DNA of 64,000 nt from Streptomyces xiaopingdaonensis (GTDB lineage Bacteria; Actinomycetota; Actinomycetes; Streptomycetales; Streptomycetaceae), in the NCBI RefSeq assembly GCF_000262345.1, contig NZ_AJTQ01000257.1, positions 33,330-97,329 of the forward strand. Reading direction: 5' to 3'. This document shows, in pieces, positions 55,113-62,931 of this stretch. The notes beneath the pieces are model-generated. The model saw nothing but the letters and a program-made list of their open reading frames with translations. It searched no databases and was not told where the DNA came from. Within the stretch, counting starts at the first letter, position 1, and each line of letters starts with the position of its first letter. The position numbers and the translations under genes are program-made.

Positions 55113-56264
55113 TCATCCACGGTCAGGCCGCCTCTTCAGCATGCGGTCCATGTGGCTGATGGCCTCTCGCTGAGTGTCCTGTACGACGTGCGTGTACACG
55201 TCCATCGTGATGCTGATCTGACTGTGCCCGAGGATCTCCATCACCACGCGAGGAGGCACCCCGGCAGCGACGAGGAGCGTCGCGCACCCGTGCCGGGCAT
55301 CGTGCAGCCGGATCACCCGAAGGCCGGCGGAGTTGGCGACACGGGTGAAGGACTGGTACACGTTGCGCGGCTCAACCGGTCGCCCGGTACCGGTGGTGAA
55401 GACGTACGCGCTGTCCTGCCACTTCTCCCCCGCCTTCCGCTTCGCTGCTGCCTGCCGCATCCGGTGCCAACGCAGCGGGGCGACGCACATGGCGGGAAGC
55501 GGAATCGCACGGCTACGGCGTCCCTTCGGACCGTCGCTGTAGAGCTCTCCGCGCCGCCGTTGTGTCTGCTGCCGCACGTACAGAACGCGGTTCTCCAGAT
55601 CGACGTCCGACCAGCGGAGCCCGACGATCTCACCCCGCCGGAGCCCCATGGTCACGGCGAGCACGAAGGCCGCGTACAGCGGGTCCTTGCGCGCGGCGCC
55701 CAGGAACGTCAACGTCTCGTCCAGGGTCCACGGGCTCAGCTCCCGAGCGGTCACGCGGGACGGTTCGACGAGGCTGGCGACGTTCCGCGTCAGCAGCTCT
55801 TCCCGGCAGGCGGCGGAGAGAGCCGACCGCAGCACGCGGTGCGATTCCTTCGCGGTGGCGGCCGTGGTCTGCTTCTCCAGCCGGGTCAGGAAGCGGCGTA
55901 CATCGGCGACGCCCAGGGATTCCAGCCGCTTGGTGCCGATCATGGGGACGAGGTAAAGCCGTACGTGCGCCTCGTACTTGTCGAAGGTGCTGAGCTTCCG
56001 ACGCGGGCGTACGACGTGCTCCAGCCAGTAGGGCAGCCAGTCAGCGAGCTTTGCCGACCTGGTAGGCACCGGGATGCCCTGGTCTGCCTTGTCCAGCAAC
56101 TCCCGTCGCTTGGTGTCGCATTCGGTCCAGGTCTTGCCGTACGCGAACTTGCGGGCTCGGCTGCCGTCGGGCTGCATCACGTAGACGGCGGCCTGATAGC
56201 GGCCGTCCTTGCGCTTGGTGATCGTGCCCGCGCCGTTGGGGTTCCGCTTGCGCTGCTGCGCCAT
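55113..56264 (-). CDS. Tyrosine recombinase (integrase) of the AICE
   Basis: A 383-residue phage-type integrase. The N-terminal arm-binding region (ITKRKDGRYQAAVYVMQPDG) and a SAM-like core-binding domain (LADWLPYWLEHVVRPRRK) precede the catalytic domain. Active-site residues are visible as Arg in MGLRRGEIVGLRW, HDARHG (His-x-x-Arg), GHSQ (the second His), and the nucleophile Tyr in MDVYTHVV. It integrates the element into the neighbouring tRNA-Arg. ATG 56264 overlaps the excisionase stop. Confidence 0.95.
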   Translation of the reverse strand: MAQQRKRNPNGAGTITKRKDGRYQAAVYVMQPDGSRARKFAYGKTWTECDTKRRELLDKADQGIPVPTRSAKLADWLPYWLEHVVRPRRKLSTFDKYEAHVRLYLVPMIGTKRLESLGVADVRRFLTRLEKQTTAATAKESHRVLRSALSAACREELLTRNVASLVEPSRVTARELSPWTLDETLTFLGAARKDPLYAAFVLAVTMGLRRGEIVGLRWSDVDLENRVLYVRQQTQRRRGELYSDGPKGRRSRAIPLPAMCVAPLRWHRMRQAAAKRKAGEKWQDSAYVFTTGTGRPVEPRNVYQSFTRVANSAGLRVIRLHDARHGCATLLVAAGVPPRVVMEILGHSQISITMDVYTHVVQDTQREAISHMDRMLKRRPDRG

Positions 56265-56443
56265 CAGGCCGCCACCTTTAGCTCGTGCGCGATGAAGTCG
56301 CGAACAGCGCTCTCAGGAATCCGGCGGGAACGACCGATGGTGATGGAGGCCAGCCGACGAGACCTGATCAAGTCGTAGACAGCGGACCGGCCCAGCTTGA
56401 GCCGTCGCATGACCTGGGGCACGGTCAGCAGCTCGTCAGCCAT
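56264..56443 (-). CDS. Excisionase-type helix-turn-helix protein
   Basis: A 59-residue MerR-like DNA-binding protein (LLTVPQVMRRLKLGRSAVYD, then TIGRSRRIPESAVRDFI). Proteins of this size and position between rep and int are the Xis directionality factors of pSAM2-like elements. Start ATG 56443 lies within the rep stop region, and its own stop shares one base with the integrase ATG, so rep-xis-int are translationally linked. Confidence 0.9.
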   Translation of the reverse strand: MADELLTVPQVMRRLKLGRSAVYDLIRSRRLASITIGRSRRIPESAVRDFIAHELKVAA

Positions 56444-57725
56444 GGTTGGTCTCTCCTTCCTGGGCGAGTGAGGCACTGAGCCATTCCTCGGCTGGGGTGA
56501 GGCCGGTTCCGGTGTAGGTCCAGTGGGCGAGGACGAGGGTGGTCTCCTCGGCGGCCCCCGGAGCACCATCCACAGGCTGTAGATCCATTTCGCCGCGTGC
56601 GATGGCGGCCTGGAGACGGCGCCATTCGGCGCGTGCCTGACGGAGGGCACCGAGGGTGGTGGAGTACCGGCGGGTCTTGGTGGAGAAGTGGCCCCGGAAG
56701 CCGAGCATGTGGGCCCAGGCGCGGAGCCTGAGGTGTTCGAGGTCCTTGCGGGCACCGAGCCACCAGGCGGTGCGGATCATGCGTTCGGCATGCGGCGGCA
56801 GGTTCAGGTGCGCCAGCTCGGCGGCGAACTTCAGCGGACGATCGAGGACGCCCGTCGCGGTCTCGGCGCCCTTGGTGGCGTACTTGGCGATGTACGCGGC
56901 GACGGCCCGGTCGGTCAGCTCGACTCCACCGTCGAAGTCGGCGCCCCGGATGGTGCGTACGTCGAGCTGGCGGCCGAAGGCGAAGGAGTGTGCGCGGCCG
57001 TCGAGTTCGGGGCCGGCCACCTCTGCCTTGCGTGCAGCAGTACGGATCGCGTCGGCCAGCAGCTCGGCGGAGGCCCAGTGCGGGGCCGGGGTGTCACCAC
57101 CGCCGGGGCCGTCGAGGCGTACGACAGCGTGGAAGTGCACGGCGCCGCGCTTCTGGTACTCGGCGACCTTCGCGAAGGAGACCCGCGCATGGTCCGGGAA
57201 CGCCCGTTGGGTGAGTCCGGCCCGGCGGGCGATCTCGCGGCGGAGATAGATGGTGAAGCGGCGCCAGAGCATCCCGGCGTGCGCGTTCCAGAGCACGGCC
57301 GCGTCGTAGTCGTAGCGGTCCGGATCCAGGGGCGCCCCGAGCGCCGGATCGTCGTCGGTGTGGCGTCGGCCGCAGCGGCACGGCCGTACCGAACCACCGG
57401 GCCCGGTCGGGTGGTTGTGCACCGGGCCGAAGCTCGGCGCGGTGAAGGTCGCGAAGACGCGCGGGTGCGAGGTGACCGTTTCCGGGGTGCCCTTTCCGCC
57501 CCGGAGTCCGGCGGTGATCAGGTGGAAGGTGTCGCGGCGGTAGACCTCGGCGCAGGCCGCACAGCGGGTGGCCCGGCGGTTGCCACAGCGGACCAAAAGG
57601 TCGCCGGCCGGGAGGTCGGTGGAGTCGAGGCGGCGCAGGGCCGGGCTGATCTCACCGGTATTGGTGTTCACGGTGTGCTCGGTGCGGTGTCCGGCCAGGC
57701 GTATGGGGTGGGTGCAGCCGCCCAA
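56436..57725 (-). CDS. Replication initiator (RepSA-like)
   Basis: At least 429 residues. Visible are Cys-rich zinc motifs (GNRRATRCAACAEVYRRDTF), ATFTAPSFGPVH, and a rolling-circle-type metal motif in GAVHFHAVVRLDG with Tyr candidates downstream (AAYIAKYATKGAE). Such AICE initiators replicate the excised circle. The end overlaps xis. The start is odd: the only standard codon is TTG at 57725, but the coding sense continues upstream (PAPLADLGSLASTGALPGII) to an ATC at 57818 that is 7 bases after a perfect AAGGAG. I give the safe start; the true one is probably 57818. Confidence 0.85.
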   Translation of the reverse strand: MGGCTHPIRLAGHRTEHTVNTNTGEISPALRRLDSTDLPAGDLLVRCGNRRATRCAACAEVYRRDTFHLITAGLRGGKGTPETVTSHPRVFATFTAPSFGPVHNHPTGPGGSVRPCRCGRRHTDDDPALGAPLDPDRYDYDAAVLWNAHAGMLWRRFTIYLRREIARRAGLTQRAFPDHARVSFAKVAEYQKRGAVHFHAVVRLDGPGGGDTPAPHWASAELLADAIRTAARKAEVAGPELDGRAHSFAFGRQLDVRTIRGADFDGGVELTDRAVAAYIAKYATKGAETATGVLDRPLKFAAELAHLNLPPHAERMIRTAWWLGARKDLEHLRLRAWAHMLGFRGHFSTKTRRYSTTLGALRQARAEWRRLQAAIARGEMDLQPVDGAPGAAEETTLVLAHWTYTGTGLTPAEEWLSASLAQEGETNHG

Positions 57726-57825
57726 GTTGGAGAGCTGCCGGATGATACCGGGCAGGGCGCCCGTTGAGGCGAGGCTCCCGAGGTCCGCGAGCGGAGCCGG
57801 GTTTTGGCGGGTGATGATGGAAGTT

Positions 57826-57831
57826 CTCCTT
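57826..57831 (-). promoter_or_regulatory. Shine-Dalgarno site before an ATC codon of rep
   Basis: AAGGAG on the minus strand, 7 bases before ATC-ATC (57818-57813) in the rep frame. No ATG, GTG or TTG lies at the ideal distance, so ATC may be the real initiation codon of the replication protein. Confidence 0.5.
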
Positions 57832-57906
57832 ACGGCTTCGGTCGTGAAGGGGTGGGCTGCCGGGGCGGCGGATGCTTGGCGGTATCGAGGCCGCCCCGGT
57901 AGCGCG

Positions 57907-58239
57907 TCAGTGGTGGCGCTGGGAGTTCATGAGGGAGCGCAGGACCACGGCGGCGACGGCCACGGATATGGCCGTGACGGCGACGGCGGCCAGGAGCGCG
58001 GTGACGACGACCCCGCCGACGATCACGGCGGTGATGGCTCCGGTGCTGACGTTGGAGAGCGACCGGCGGGCGGGGGTGATGGCCGGGGCAGCGGTGCCGG
58101 CGGTGTGCTGGCAGCCGCAGGCCGGGGCCGAAGCGTGGTCGTGAATGACGGGACTTGAACCCGTCACGCTCGAACCAGGCACGCTCGTGATCTGCACGGG
58201 AAGCTGCGGAGGGTCGGGCAGTTGAGGCCGGAAGAGCAT
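57907..58239 (-). CDS. SpdD/SpdB-like small membrane protein
   Basis: A 110-residue protein. A Pro-rich start (FRPQLPDPPQLPV), a His/Cys patch (HDHASAPACGCQH) and two overlapping hydrophobic stretches (TGAITAVIVGGVVVTALLAA, then VAVTAISVAVAAVVLRSL) end in NSQRHH. Spread proteins with this layout occur next to rep/tra in AICEs and help intramycelial spread of the element. The start ATG 58239 is 12 bases after the preceding gene's stop. Confidence 0.85.
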   Translation of the reverse strand: MLFRPQLPDPPQLPVQITSVPGSSVTGSSPVIHDHASAPACGCQHTAGTAAPAITPARRSLSNVSTGAITAVIVGGVVVTALLAAVAVTAISVAVAAVVLRSLMNSQRHH

Positions 58240-58251
58240 GACGATCTCCGT

Positions 58252-58446
58252 TCAGTCGTGGTTGCCGTTGACGACCCCGACCCCGTTGCGGGCGCCGGAG
58301 TCGATGGCGGGGGCGAGGAACGTGTCGGCGAGGTAGAAGCCGAAGAGCGCGATCACGACGACGAGCCAGACGCGGACGCCGAGGAACTTCACGGCGCCCC
58401 AGGTGATGAGGCCGAGCACGACGACGAGCGGCAGATTGACGGTCAT
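58252..58446 (-). CDS. Small AICE membrane protein (Spd-type)
   Basis: A 64-residue protein that is almost all membrane: LPLVVVLGLITWGAVKFLG, then VWLVVVIALFGFYLADTFL, with a short polar tail ending NGNHD. Its place in the transfer operon suggests a role in intramycelial spread. Exact function unknown. Confidence 0.8.
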   Translation of the reverse strand: MTVNLPLVVVLGLITWGAVKFLGVRVWLVVVIALFGFYLADTFLAPAIDSGARNGVGVVNGNHD

Positions 58447-58522
58447 GGCGTGAGTGCTCCTGTCGATCCGTTCAGCGGACGGGGCAGCGGTGCGTACGGG
58501 CGGCGAGTTCGGCGGCGGCGCG

Positions 58523-58663
58523 TTAGTCGTAGTCGGCGGAGAAGCCGCAGCGCGGAGCCGTGCAGGCGGCGGTGTGCTTCTCGCGCCCCCAGTGGTCGTT
58601 GGCGGTGCCGACCTGGACGGGCCCGATGCGGATCACGCGGCGGAAGCGGCGGTTGAGCGGCAT
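58523..58663 (-). CDS. Mobile element transfer protein (46 aa)
   Basis: A short frame: MPLNRRFRRVIRIGPVQVG, TANDHWGREKHTAACTAPRC, GFSADYD. Tiny basic proteins with a Cys pair and a GREKHTAACTAP-like end are typical of Streptomyces integrative elements and are named mobile element transfer proteins. The ATG 58663 overlaps the upstream stop by one base, so it is co-translated. Confidence 0.85.
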   Translation of the reverse strand: MPLNRRFRRVIRIGPVQVGTANDHWGREKHTAACTAPRCGFSADYD

Positions 58664-58848
58664 CAGCAGTCCTCCAGTCGCAGTGAGCGGCCGGGGAAGT
58701 CGCGCAGGATGCGGGCCGCTTCGGCGGGGTCCGAGACCGATGCGGCGGCTTCCTCGGCGAGCAGGCGGGCCAGGGTGGGACGGCCTTCCGCAGCCATCTC
58801 GTATGCCGCGTCGAGGAAGTCGAAGCGGTCCGGTGTGTCTCCGGTCAT
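58663..58848 (-). CDS. Small acidic AICE protein
   Basis: A 61-residue helical protein (FDFLDAAYEMAAEGRPTLAR, then LLAEEAAASVSDPAEAARIL). I do not recognise a domain. It is tightly packed between the DUF2637 protein and the transfer protein, with a one-base overlap on the downstream side. The start ATG has AAGGAGA upstream. Confidence 0.8.
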   Translation of the reverse strand: MTGDTPDRFDFLDAAYEMAAEGRPTLARLLAEEAAASVSDPAEAARILRDFPGRSLRLEDC

Positions 58849-58866
58849 GGCAGATCTCCTTCGGTG

Positions 58867-59619
58867 TCAGGCGAGTTGGGCGGTGAGCTGGTCGGCCATG
58901 GGCGCCGGGACTCCGAGGCGGGTGCGGAGGGTGTCGGCGTCGATGGGCGAGCCGGTACGGGTCTGGTGGTCGTCGGCGACCTTGCGGGCATGCGCGACGA
59001 GCGCGGCAGGTACGGGCGGTGCCGCAGGAGCGGGCTCCCGCTCTGTCGCGGGTTCAGGCTCGGGAGCGGGCAGAGGCGCAGGCTCGGCGACCGGCGCGGG
59101 TACAACCGGCGCGGGCTCAGGCTCGGAGGCCGGAGGCTCGGCAGCAGGCTTCAACGGCGCCGAGTGGCCCGCAGGTTGCCGCGTACCGCTTTCCTCCCTG
59201 GCGGTGTGCGCCAGCAGAGTCCCGCCGAGGAAGGCGAGCGCCGGCCAGCCCGCAACGAGAATCCGGAGCCAGTCGGGCACGTCATTCAGGTCGAGGAGGC
59301 CGGCGGTCGCGACGTTGGCACCGAGCGAGGCGGCCAGGGCGACGAGGAACCAGCACCAGGCCGCGGACTTCTCCTGTCCGGACCGAAGCCGGTGCCAGGC
59401 GGCGACCATCAGCAGGTCGACGGAGACCGGATAGGCCCACGCCTTCCAGCCGTCCTGTCCGGCCGCCGACGCCAGGTCGTGCAGGTGGGCGAAGGACAGC
59501 GCGGCAGCGATGACCGCTTGTACGAGTACGGCGTCGACGCGGGCGAGGTAGCTGCGCACGCGGCGCCTCCTTCCGGATTCAGGCATGGGCGGGGTAGGGA
59601 CGCGGCGCGAGGCGGTCAC
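58867..59619 (-). CDS. DUF2637-type spread membrane protein
   Basis: About 250 residues. The N-terminal half has four hydrophobic helices (AVLVQAVIAAALSFAHLHDL, then WAYPVSVDLLMVAAWHRL, WFLVALAASLGANVATAGL, ILVAGWPALAFLGGTLLAH). Then comes a long Pro/Glu/Ala linker with PEPAP repeats and a C-terminal helix-turn-helix-like end (RTRLGVPAPMADQLTAQL). DUF2637 proteins are the SpdB-like spread factors of Streptomyces plasmids. GTG at 59619 or ATG at 59586 may be the start. Confidence 0.85.
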   Translation of the reverse strand: MTASRRVPTPPMPESGRRRRVRSYLARVDAVLVQAVIAAALSFAHLHDLASAAGQDGWKAWAYPVSVDLLMVAAWHRLRSGQEKSAAWCWFLVALAASLGANVATAGLLDLNDVPDWLRILVAGWPALAFLGGTLLAHTAREESGTRQPAGHSAPLKPAAEPPASEPEPAPVVPAPVAEPAPLPAPEPEPATEREPAPAAPPVPAALVAHARKVADDHQTRTGSPIDADTLRTRLGVPAPMADQLTAQLA

Positions 59620-59641
59620 GCCAACCGGGTTGGGAAGGAGG

Positions 59642-61018
59642 TCAGTCGGCCACGGGCCGGGGCTTCACGAGCGAGGCCGGGCGCTCGACGGGCCCGGCCG
59701 GGACGGCGGGCCGGAAGGGCTTGAGCGCGGGCACGTCGGGCACCAGGTGTGCGTGTTCCTGGCAGACGGCGGAGGCGTCGGCCAGCGAGAGGTACGGCGT
59801 ACGGATGCGGGTCCAGCCGCCGGAGGTGTCCCCGGCGACGGCGAGGCCGGGCAGTTCGGGGGCGATGGCGCACGCGGCACCGACCGCTTCCGGAGCGATG
59901 TCGCCGAGGGCCATCTTGGCGGAGGCCTCATCGTTCACGCGGTGGCAGACGCGGCCGGAGAGCTGGGCCCGGAGCATGGTCGCGCCCTTGCCGAGCTCGG
60001 CGCCGAAGCGCTGGCCGCAGACTTCGAGGTAGATGCCGGCCGCGCGGCCGAGCTGGGCGAGCCGGATGAGCTGGGTGACCATCTCGTCCCGCCGTTCCTC
60101 GTCCTTCCGCGTCGCGACGAGGAAGAGCTCGGCCACCTCGTCCACGAACAGCACCACCGGCACCGGCCGTTCACTCTCCGGCAGGCCCCACACATCGGAC
60201 GTGATCTCTTCGTCCGGCGTGCTGGGCGCGATTCCCTGGCGAGCTTTGATCAGGTCGTAGCGCGACTCCATCAGGTCCACCAGCACCGGCAGCAGCCCTG
60301 ACGCCTGTTCCGGATCGGTCGCCAGGGCGGACAGCCGGGAAGCGAACGGCGCCAGTTCCACACCCCGCTTGCAGTCGATACCGACCAGCGCGACGGGCTG
60401 ACGCGCGAGCCCGGTGAGCAGGTGCCGCAGGTACATGGACTTGCCCGAGAGCGTGGCGCCCATGGTCAGTTGGTGGGGTACCGCCCGGTAGTCCCGTACG
60501 GAGGCCGTGGCGTCCTCCCGAAGCGCGACCGGCATCCGCAGGAAGCCGCCACCGGCCTTGCGCGGCATGCGCACCCGCGACAGCACGTCGAAGCCGACAA
60601 GCCGCAGTTCGACCACGCCGGGCTTCACGTCCCGCACGTACACGGAGTGAACTCCCCAGGCGTGCCGCAGCCGTTCCGCCGCAGCCGCCACGTCCTCGGG
60701 CTCCTGGCCCGGTGCGAGCCGGAGCCGCAGCCGCAGACCGGTCGAAGTGGGCCGCATCAGCCCACGGCGCGGCGGCACCGGGCGGATCTCCCGCCGAGTC
60801 GTGGCCCGAGTGGCCAGCACCCGCAGCCGGGACGGCTGCACCGTCAGCCCGCACGAGTCCATGACCGACCCGCACGTGCCCACCAGCCGGGCCACCGAGA
60901 CCGGCAGACCGACCGTGGACCAGTAGGCCGCCGGGTGCCGGGCCCGGAGGTAGGCGGCCCCGCCACCACATGCGGCGAGGGGGCCACCCACCTCCATCAG
61001 CGTCGTCAGCTCGGACAT
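59642..61018 (-). CDS. FtsK/SpoIIIE-like DNA transfer ATPase (Tra)
   Basis: A 458-residue double-strand DNA translocase. The Walker A is GATLSGKSMYLRHLL near residue 193, and Walker B VVLFVDEVAELFLVA near 305, followed by RAAGIYLEVCGQRFGAEL, the FtsK-like sensor. The N-terminal part has one weak hydrophobic segment. Like TraSA of pSAM2, it should move the element as double-stranded DNA between hyphae. It is the main transfer gene of the operon; its start is 5 bases after the upstream gene's stop. Confidence 0.93.
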   Translation of the reverse strand: MSELTTLMEVGGPLAACGGGAAYLRARHPAAYWSTVGLPVSVARLVGTCGSVMDSCGLTVQPSRLRVLATRATTRREIRPVPPRRGLMRPTSTGLRLRLRLAPGQEPEDVAAAAERLRHAWGVHSVYVRDVKPGVVELRLVGFDVLSRVRMPRKAGGGFLRMPVALREDATASVRDYRAVPHQLTMGATLSGKSMYLRHLLTGLARQPVALVGIDCKRGVELAPFASRLSALATDPEQASGLLPVLVDLMESRYDLIKARQGIAPSTPDEEITSDVWGLPESERPVPVVLFVDEVAELFLVATRKDEERRDEMVTQLIRLAQLGRAAGIYLEVCGQRFGAELGKGATMLRAQLSGRVCHRVNDEASAKMALGDIAPEAVGAACAIAPELPGLAVAGDTSGGWTRIRTPYLSLADASAVCQEHAHLVPDVPALKPFRPAVPAGPVERPASLVKPRPVAD

Positions 61019-61023
61019 GAGGG

Positions 61024-61374
61024 TCAGGCCCCCACACCGGCCGGAACGGCGCCCGGGACCACGGCCGTTGCCCGGTAGGCGATGCCGTGCCGCTGCTGGC
61101 CGTTGAACACCGACTCCCAGGGGCGGGCGATCAGCCCCGGCAGGGAGACCGAGGCGCCGAGCGTCAGCCCCTCGGCCACCCCGCTCTCCGGAACGGTCAC
61201 GTGGATCAGCGAGGACTCCCCCTCGTCGATGTAGACCACGCCGATCTTCATCAGCGACTCGCCGCTGACGGCGTCCTTGGCGACCTCGCCGGTCTGCCGA
61301 TCGCGCACCTTCGGCTCCGGGGCCTCGGTGAGCAGGACGGTCGCGTTCGAGGTCTCGATACGGATGGTTCGCAA
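61024..61374 (-). CDS. Conserved AICE protein upstream of tra
   Basis: A 116-residue protein with beta-rich sequence (RTIRIETSNATVLLTEAPEP, KIGVVYIDEGESSLIHVTVP, LGASVSLPGLIARPWE). The TTG at 61374 has AGGAG at 8 bases; a GTG two codons earlier is too close to that site. It resembles a conserved plasmid/AICE regulatory or single-strand-binding-like protein, but I cannot name its function. It is the first gene of the transfer operon and follows candidate GntR operators. Confidence 0.8.
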   Translation of the reverse strand: MRTIRIETSNATVLLTEAPEPKVRDRQTGEVAKDAVSGESLMKIGVVYIDEGESSLIHVTVPESGVAEGLTLGASVSLPGLIARPWESVFNGQQRHGIAYRATAVVPGAVPAGVGA

Positions 61375-61426
61375 GGTCACTTCTCCTTCTTCGTATGCCG
61401 TCGCCCGGCAGCGAGCGACGCCTAGT

Positions 61427-61438
61427 CGTCTAGATGAG
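61427..61438. promoter_or_regulatory. Candidate GntR operator 1
   Basis: CGTCTAGATGAG, about 55 bases before the first transfer-operon gene. It shares the CGTCTA(G/T)A core with the other sites listed. Confidence 0.55.
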
Positions 61439-61496
61439 TTCCACCAGAACAGTTCGCTCGGGCGGAATGAGAACCACTGTGACACACAGCTTGCTC

Positions 61497-61512
61497 ACTC
61501 GTCTATACGAGT
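61497..61512. promoter_or_regulatory. Candidate GntR operator 2
   Basis: ACTCGTCTATACGAGT: six-base perfect inverted arms ACTCGT/ACGAGT. This is the best palindrome of the set and lies between the gntR stop and the transfer operon. Confidence 0.65.
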
Positions 61513-61577
61513 ATGCCCATCGGCGTGTACGAGTTCGGGAGAAGCGCACCCACCAGCCCATTGACCAGCAACGACGA

Positions 61578-62366
61578 TCAGTTGGCGGGAAGTTGATACG
61601 CCAGCACGTACGCGTCGGCGGCCATCACCGTGTCGCACACCTCCACCGCACGACCCTCGGAGTCGTACGCGGTCCGCACCAGATGGATGACCGGCACACC
61701 AGCAGCCAGCCGCAGCGTCTTGGTCTCCTCCTGCGAGGGCATGCGCGCCTGCACCTCCTCGTCGAAGTGGTCCAGGTGGCGCCCGAGCTCTTCCAGCCGG
61801 GCGTAGATGCCACCGGGCCCCGGGTTCGGCTCGGCGATCTGCGTACCGCGCGCAAGGTCCAACGGCAGGTACGACGTGGCGAACTCGACCGGCCGGCCGT
61901 CCAGCAGATACCGCCGACGGCGCGAGAGAACCTTGCGCACCGATCCGAGCCGGGCAGAGATGTCCTGCGAGGCCCGCTCTTCCTTCACTTCCAGGCTGTC
62001 GACCTCGGGACGGCTCCCCGCGGCTTCTGCCTCCACGGTGAAAGCCGCCTTCCCTTGCTCGCGGTGCCGCCGGGCGAACCGGTCGGAGGCCAGCCGTCGC
62101 ACAGGGGGCCGGGGCCGTACGAAGACTCCCTTGCCGTGCTCGGACGAGACGAGCCCTTCGCCCTGGAGCTGAGAGATCGAGTTCCGCACGGTCATCCGCG
62201 AGACCCCGAAGTGCTCCACGAGCTCAGCCTCGGAAGGCAGCTTGGCGCCCTCCTTGAAGCGCCCCTTGTCGATCGCTTCGCGGATCTGGTCGGCGATCTG
62301 CCGGAAGACCGCGCGGTCGCTGGTCGGGTCGAGCGCTCCGAGCAGACCGGAGGGAAGAGCCACCAT
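61578..62366 (-). CDS. GntR/HutC-family repressor (KorSA-like)
   Basis: A 262-residue regulator. N-terminal winged helix (FRQIADQIREAIDKGRFKEG, LPSEAELVEHFGVSRMTVRN, GLVSSEHGKGVFV) and a C-terminal UTRA ligand domain (LDGRPVEFATSYLPLDLARG, VPVIHLVRTAYDSEG). In pSAM2 the GntR protein KorSA represses its own gene and the activator pra to keep the element integrated. Here CTCGTCTA(G/T)A sites lie around its promoter and in front of the transfer operon, supporting the same role. Confidence 0.92.
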   Translation of the reverse strand: MVALPSGLLGALDPTSDRAVFRQIADQIREAIDKGRFKEGAKLPSEAELVEHFGVSRMTVRNSISQLQGEGLVSSEHGKGVFVRPRPPVRRLASDRFARRHREQGKAAFTVEAEAAGSRPEVDSLEVKEERASQDISARLGSVRKVLSRRRRYLLDGRPVEFATSYLPLDLARGTQIAEPNPGPGGIYARLEELGRHLDHFDEEVQARMPSQEETKTLRLAAGVPVIHLVRTAYDSEGRAVEVCDTVMAADAYVLAYQLPAN

Positions 62367-62382
62367 GCTGTACTCCTTCGGA

Positions 62383-62396
62383 TATCTAGACGAGAG
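62383..62396. promoter_or_regulatory. Candidate GntR operator 3
   Basis: TATCTAGACGAGAG (reverse complement CTCTCGTCTAGATA), between gntR (minus, start 62366) and the Nudix gene (plus, start 62452). It could give autoregulation and control of the Nudix gene. Confidence 0.6.
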
Positions 62397-62451
62397 GCTG
62401 AGTTACGTTGCTACGGTGGGGAAGCCTAGTCAGCTAAGGGGACCGAGGAAC

Positions 62452-62886
62452 GTGAGCACTGCTGAACGCCCCCACTCCGTGAGCGTCGCCGGAGTCATCG
62501 TCGACGACCACGGCCGGGCCCTGCTGATCCAGCGCAGGGACAACGGCAGGTGGGAGCCGCCGGGCGGTGTTCTCGAACCGGGCGAGACCGTCCCGGACGC
62601 GCTTCAGCGCGAGGTCCTGGAAGAGACCGGCTTCAAGATCTCTCTCCCCGCCACTCTGACCGGCGTCTACAAGAACATGACCGGCCTGATCGTCTCGCTC
62701 GTCTTCCGCTGCGAGGCGGCCGACGGTTCCGCGACGACCGGCGACGAGACGTACGCCCTGCACTGGGCGACTCGCGATGAAGTCTCCGAACTGGCCGACG
62801 AGGCATACGCGATTCGCGTCCTGGACGCACTCGACGCAGCATCCCCGCCGGCCGTGCGTGCGCACGACGGCGTGAAACTCGTCTAG
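62452..62886 (+). CDS. Nudix hydrolase (Pif-like immunity candidate)
   Basis: A 144-residue Nudix protein. The box is complete: GGVLEPGETVPDALQREVLE followed by ETGF, matching Gx5Ex7REUxEExGU. GTG at 62452 is preceded by GAGG. pSAM2 encodes Pif, a Nudix-type protein that blocks transfer between cells which both carry the element. The position beside the GntR repressor makes that the best guess, but ordinary nucleotide hydrolysis is equally possible. Confidence 0.88.
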   Translation: MSTAERPHSVSVAGVIVDDHGRALLIQRRDNGRWEPPGGVLEPGETVPDALQREVLEETGFKISLPATLTGVYKNMTGLIVSLVFRCEAADGSATTGDETYALHWATRDEVSELADEAYAIRVLDALDAASPPAVRAHDGVKLV

Positions 62887-62891
62887 CTCAC
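62878..62891. promoter_or_regulatory. Candidate GntR operator 4
   Basis: ACTCGTCTAGCTCA overlaps the Nudix stop codon and lies 41 bases before the RsbW-like gene. A related stretch ACGAGTATACGAG occurs at 62936-62948, just inside that gene. Confidence 0.5.
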
Positions 62892-62931
62892 TTCCACTAC
62901 CCATAGCGGCCACCAGCACAAAGGAACTTGT

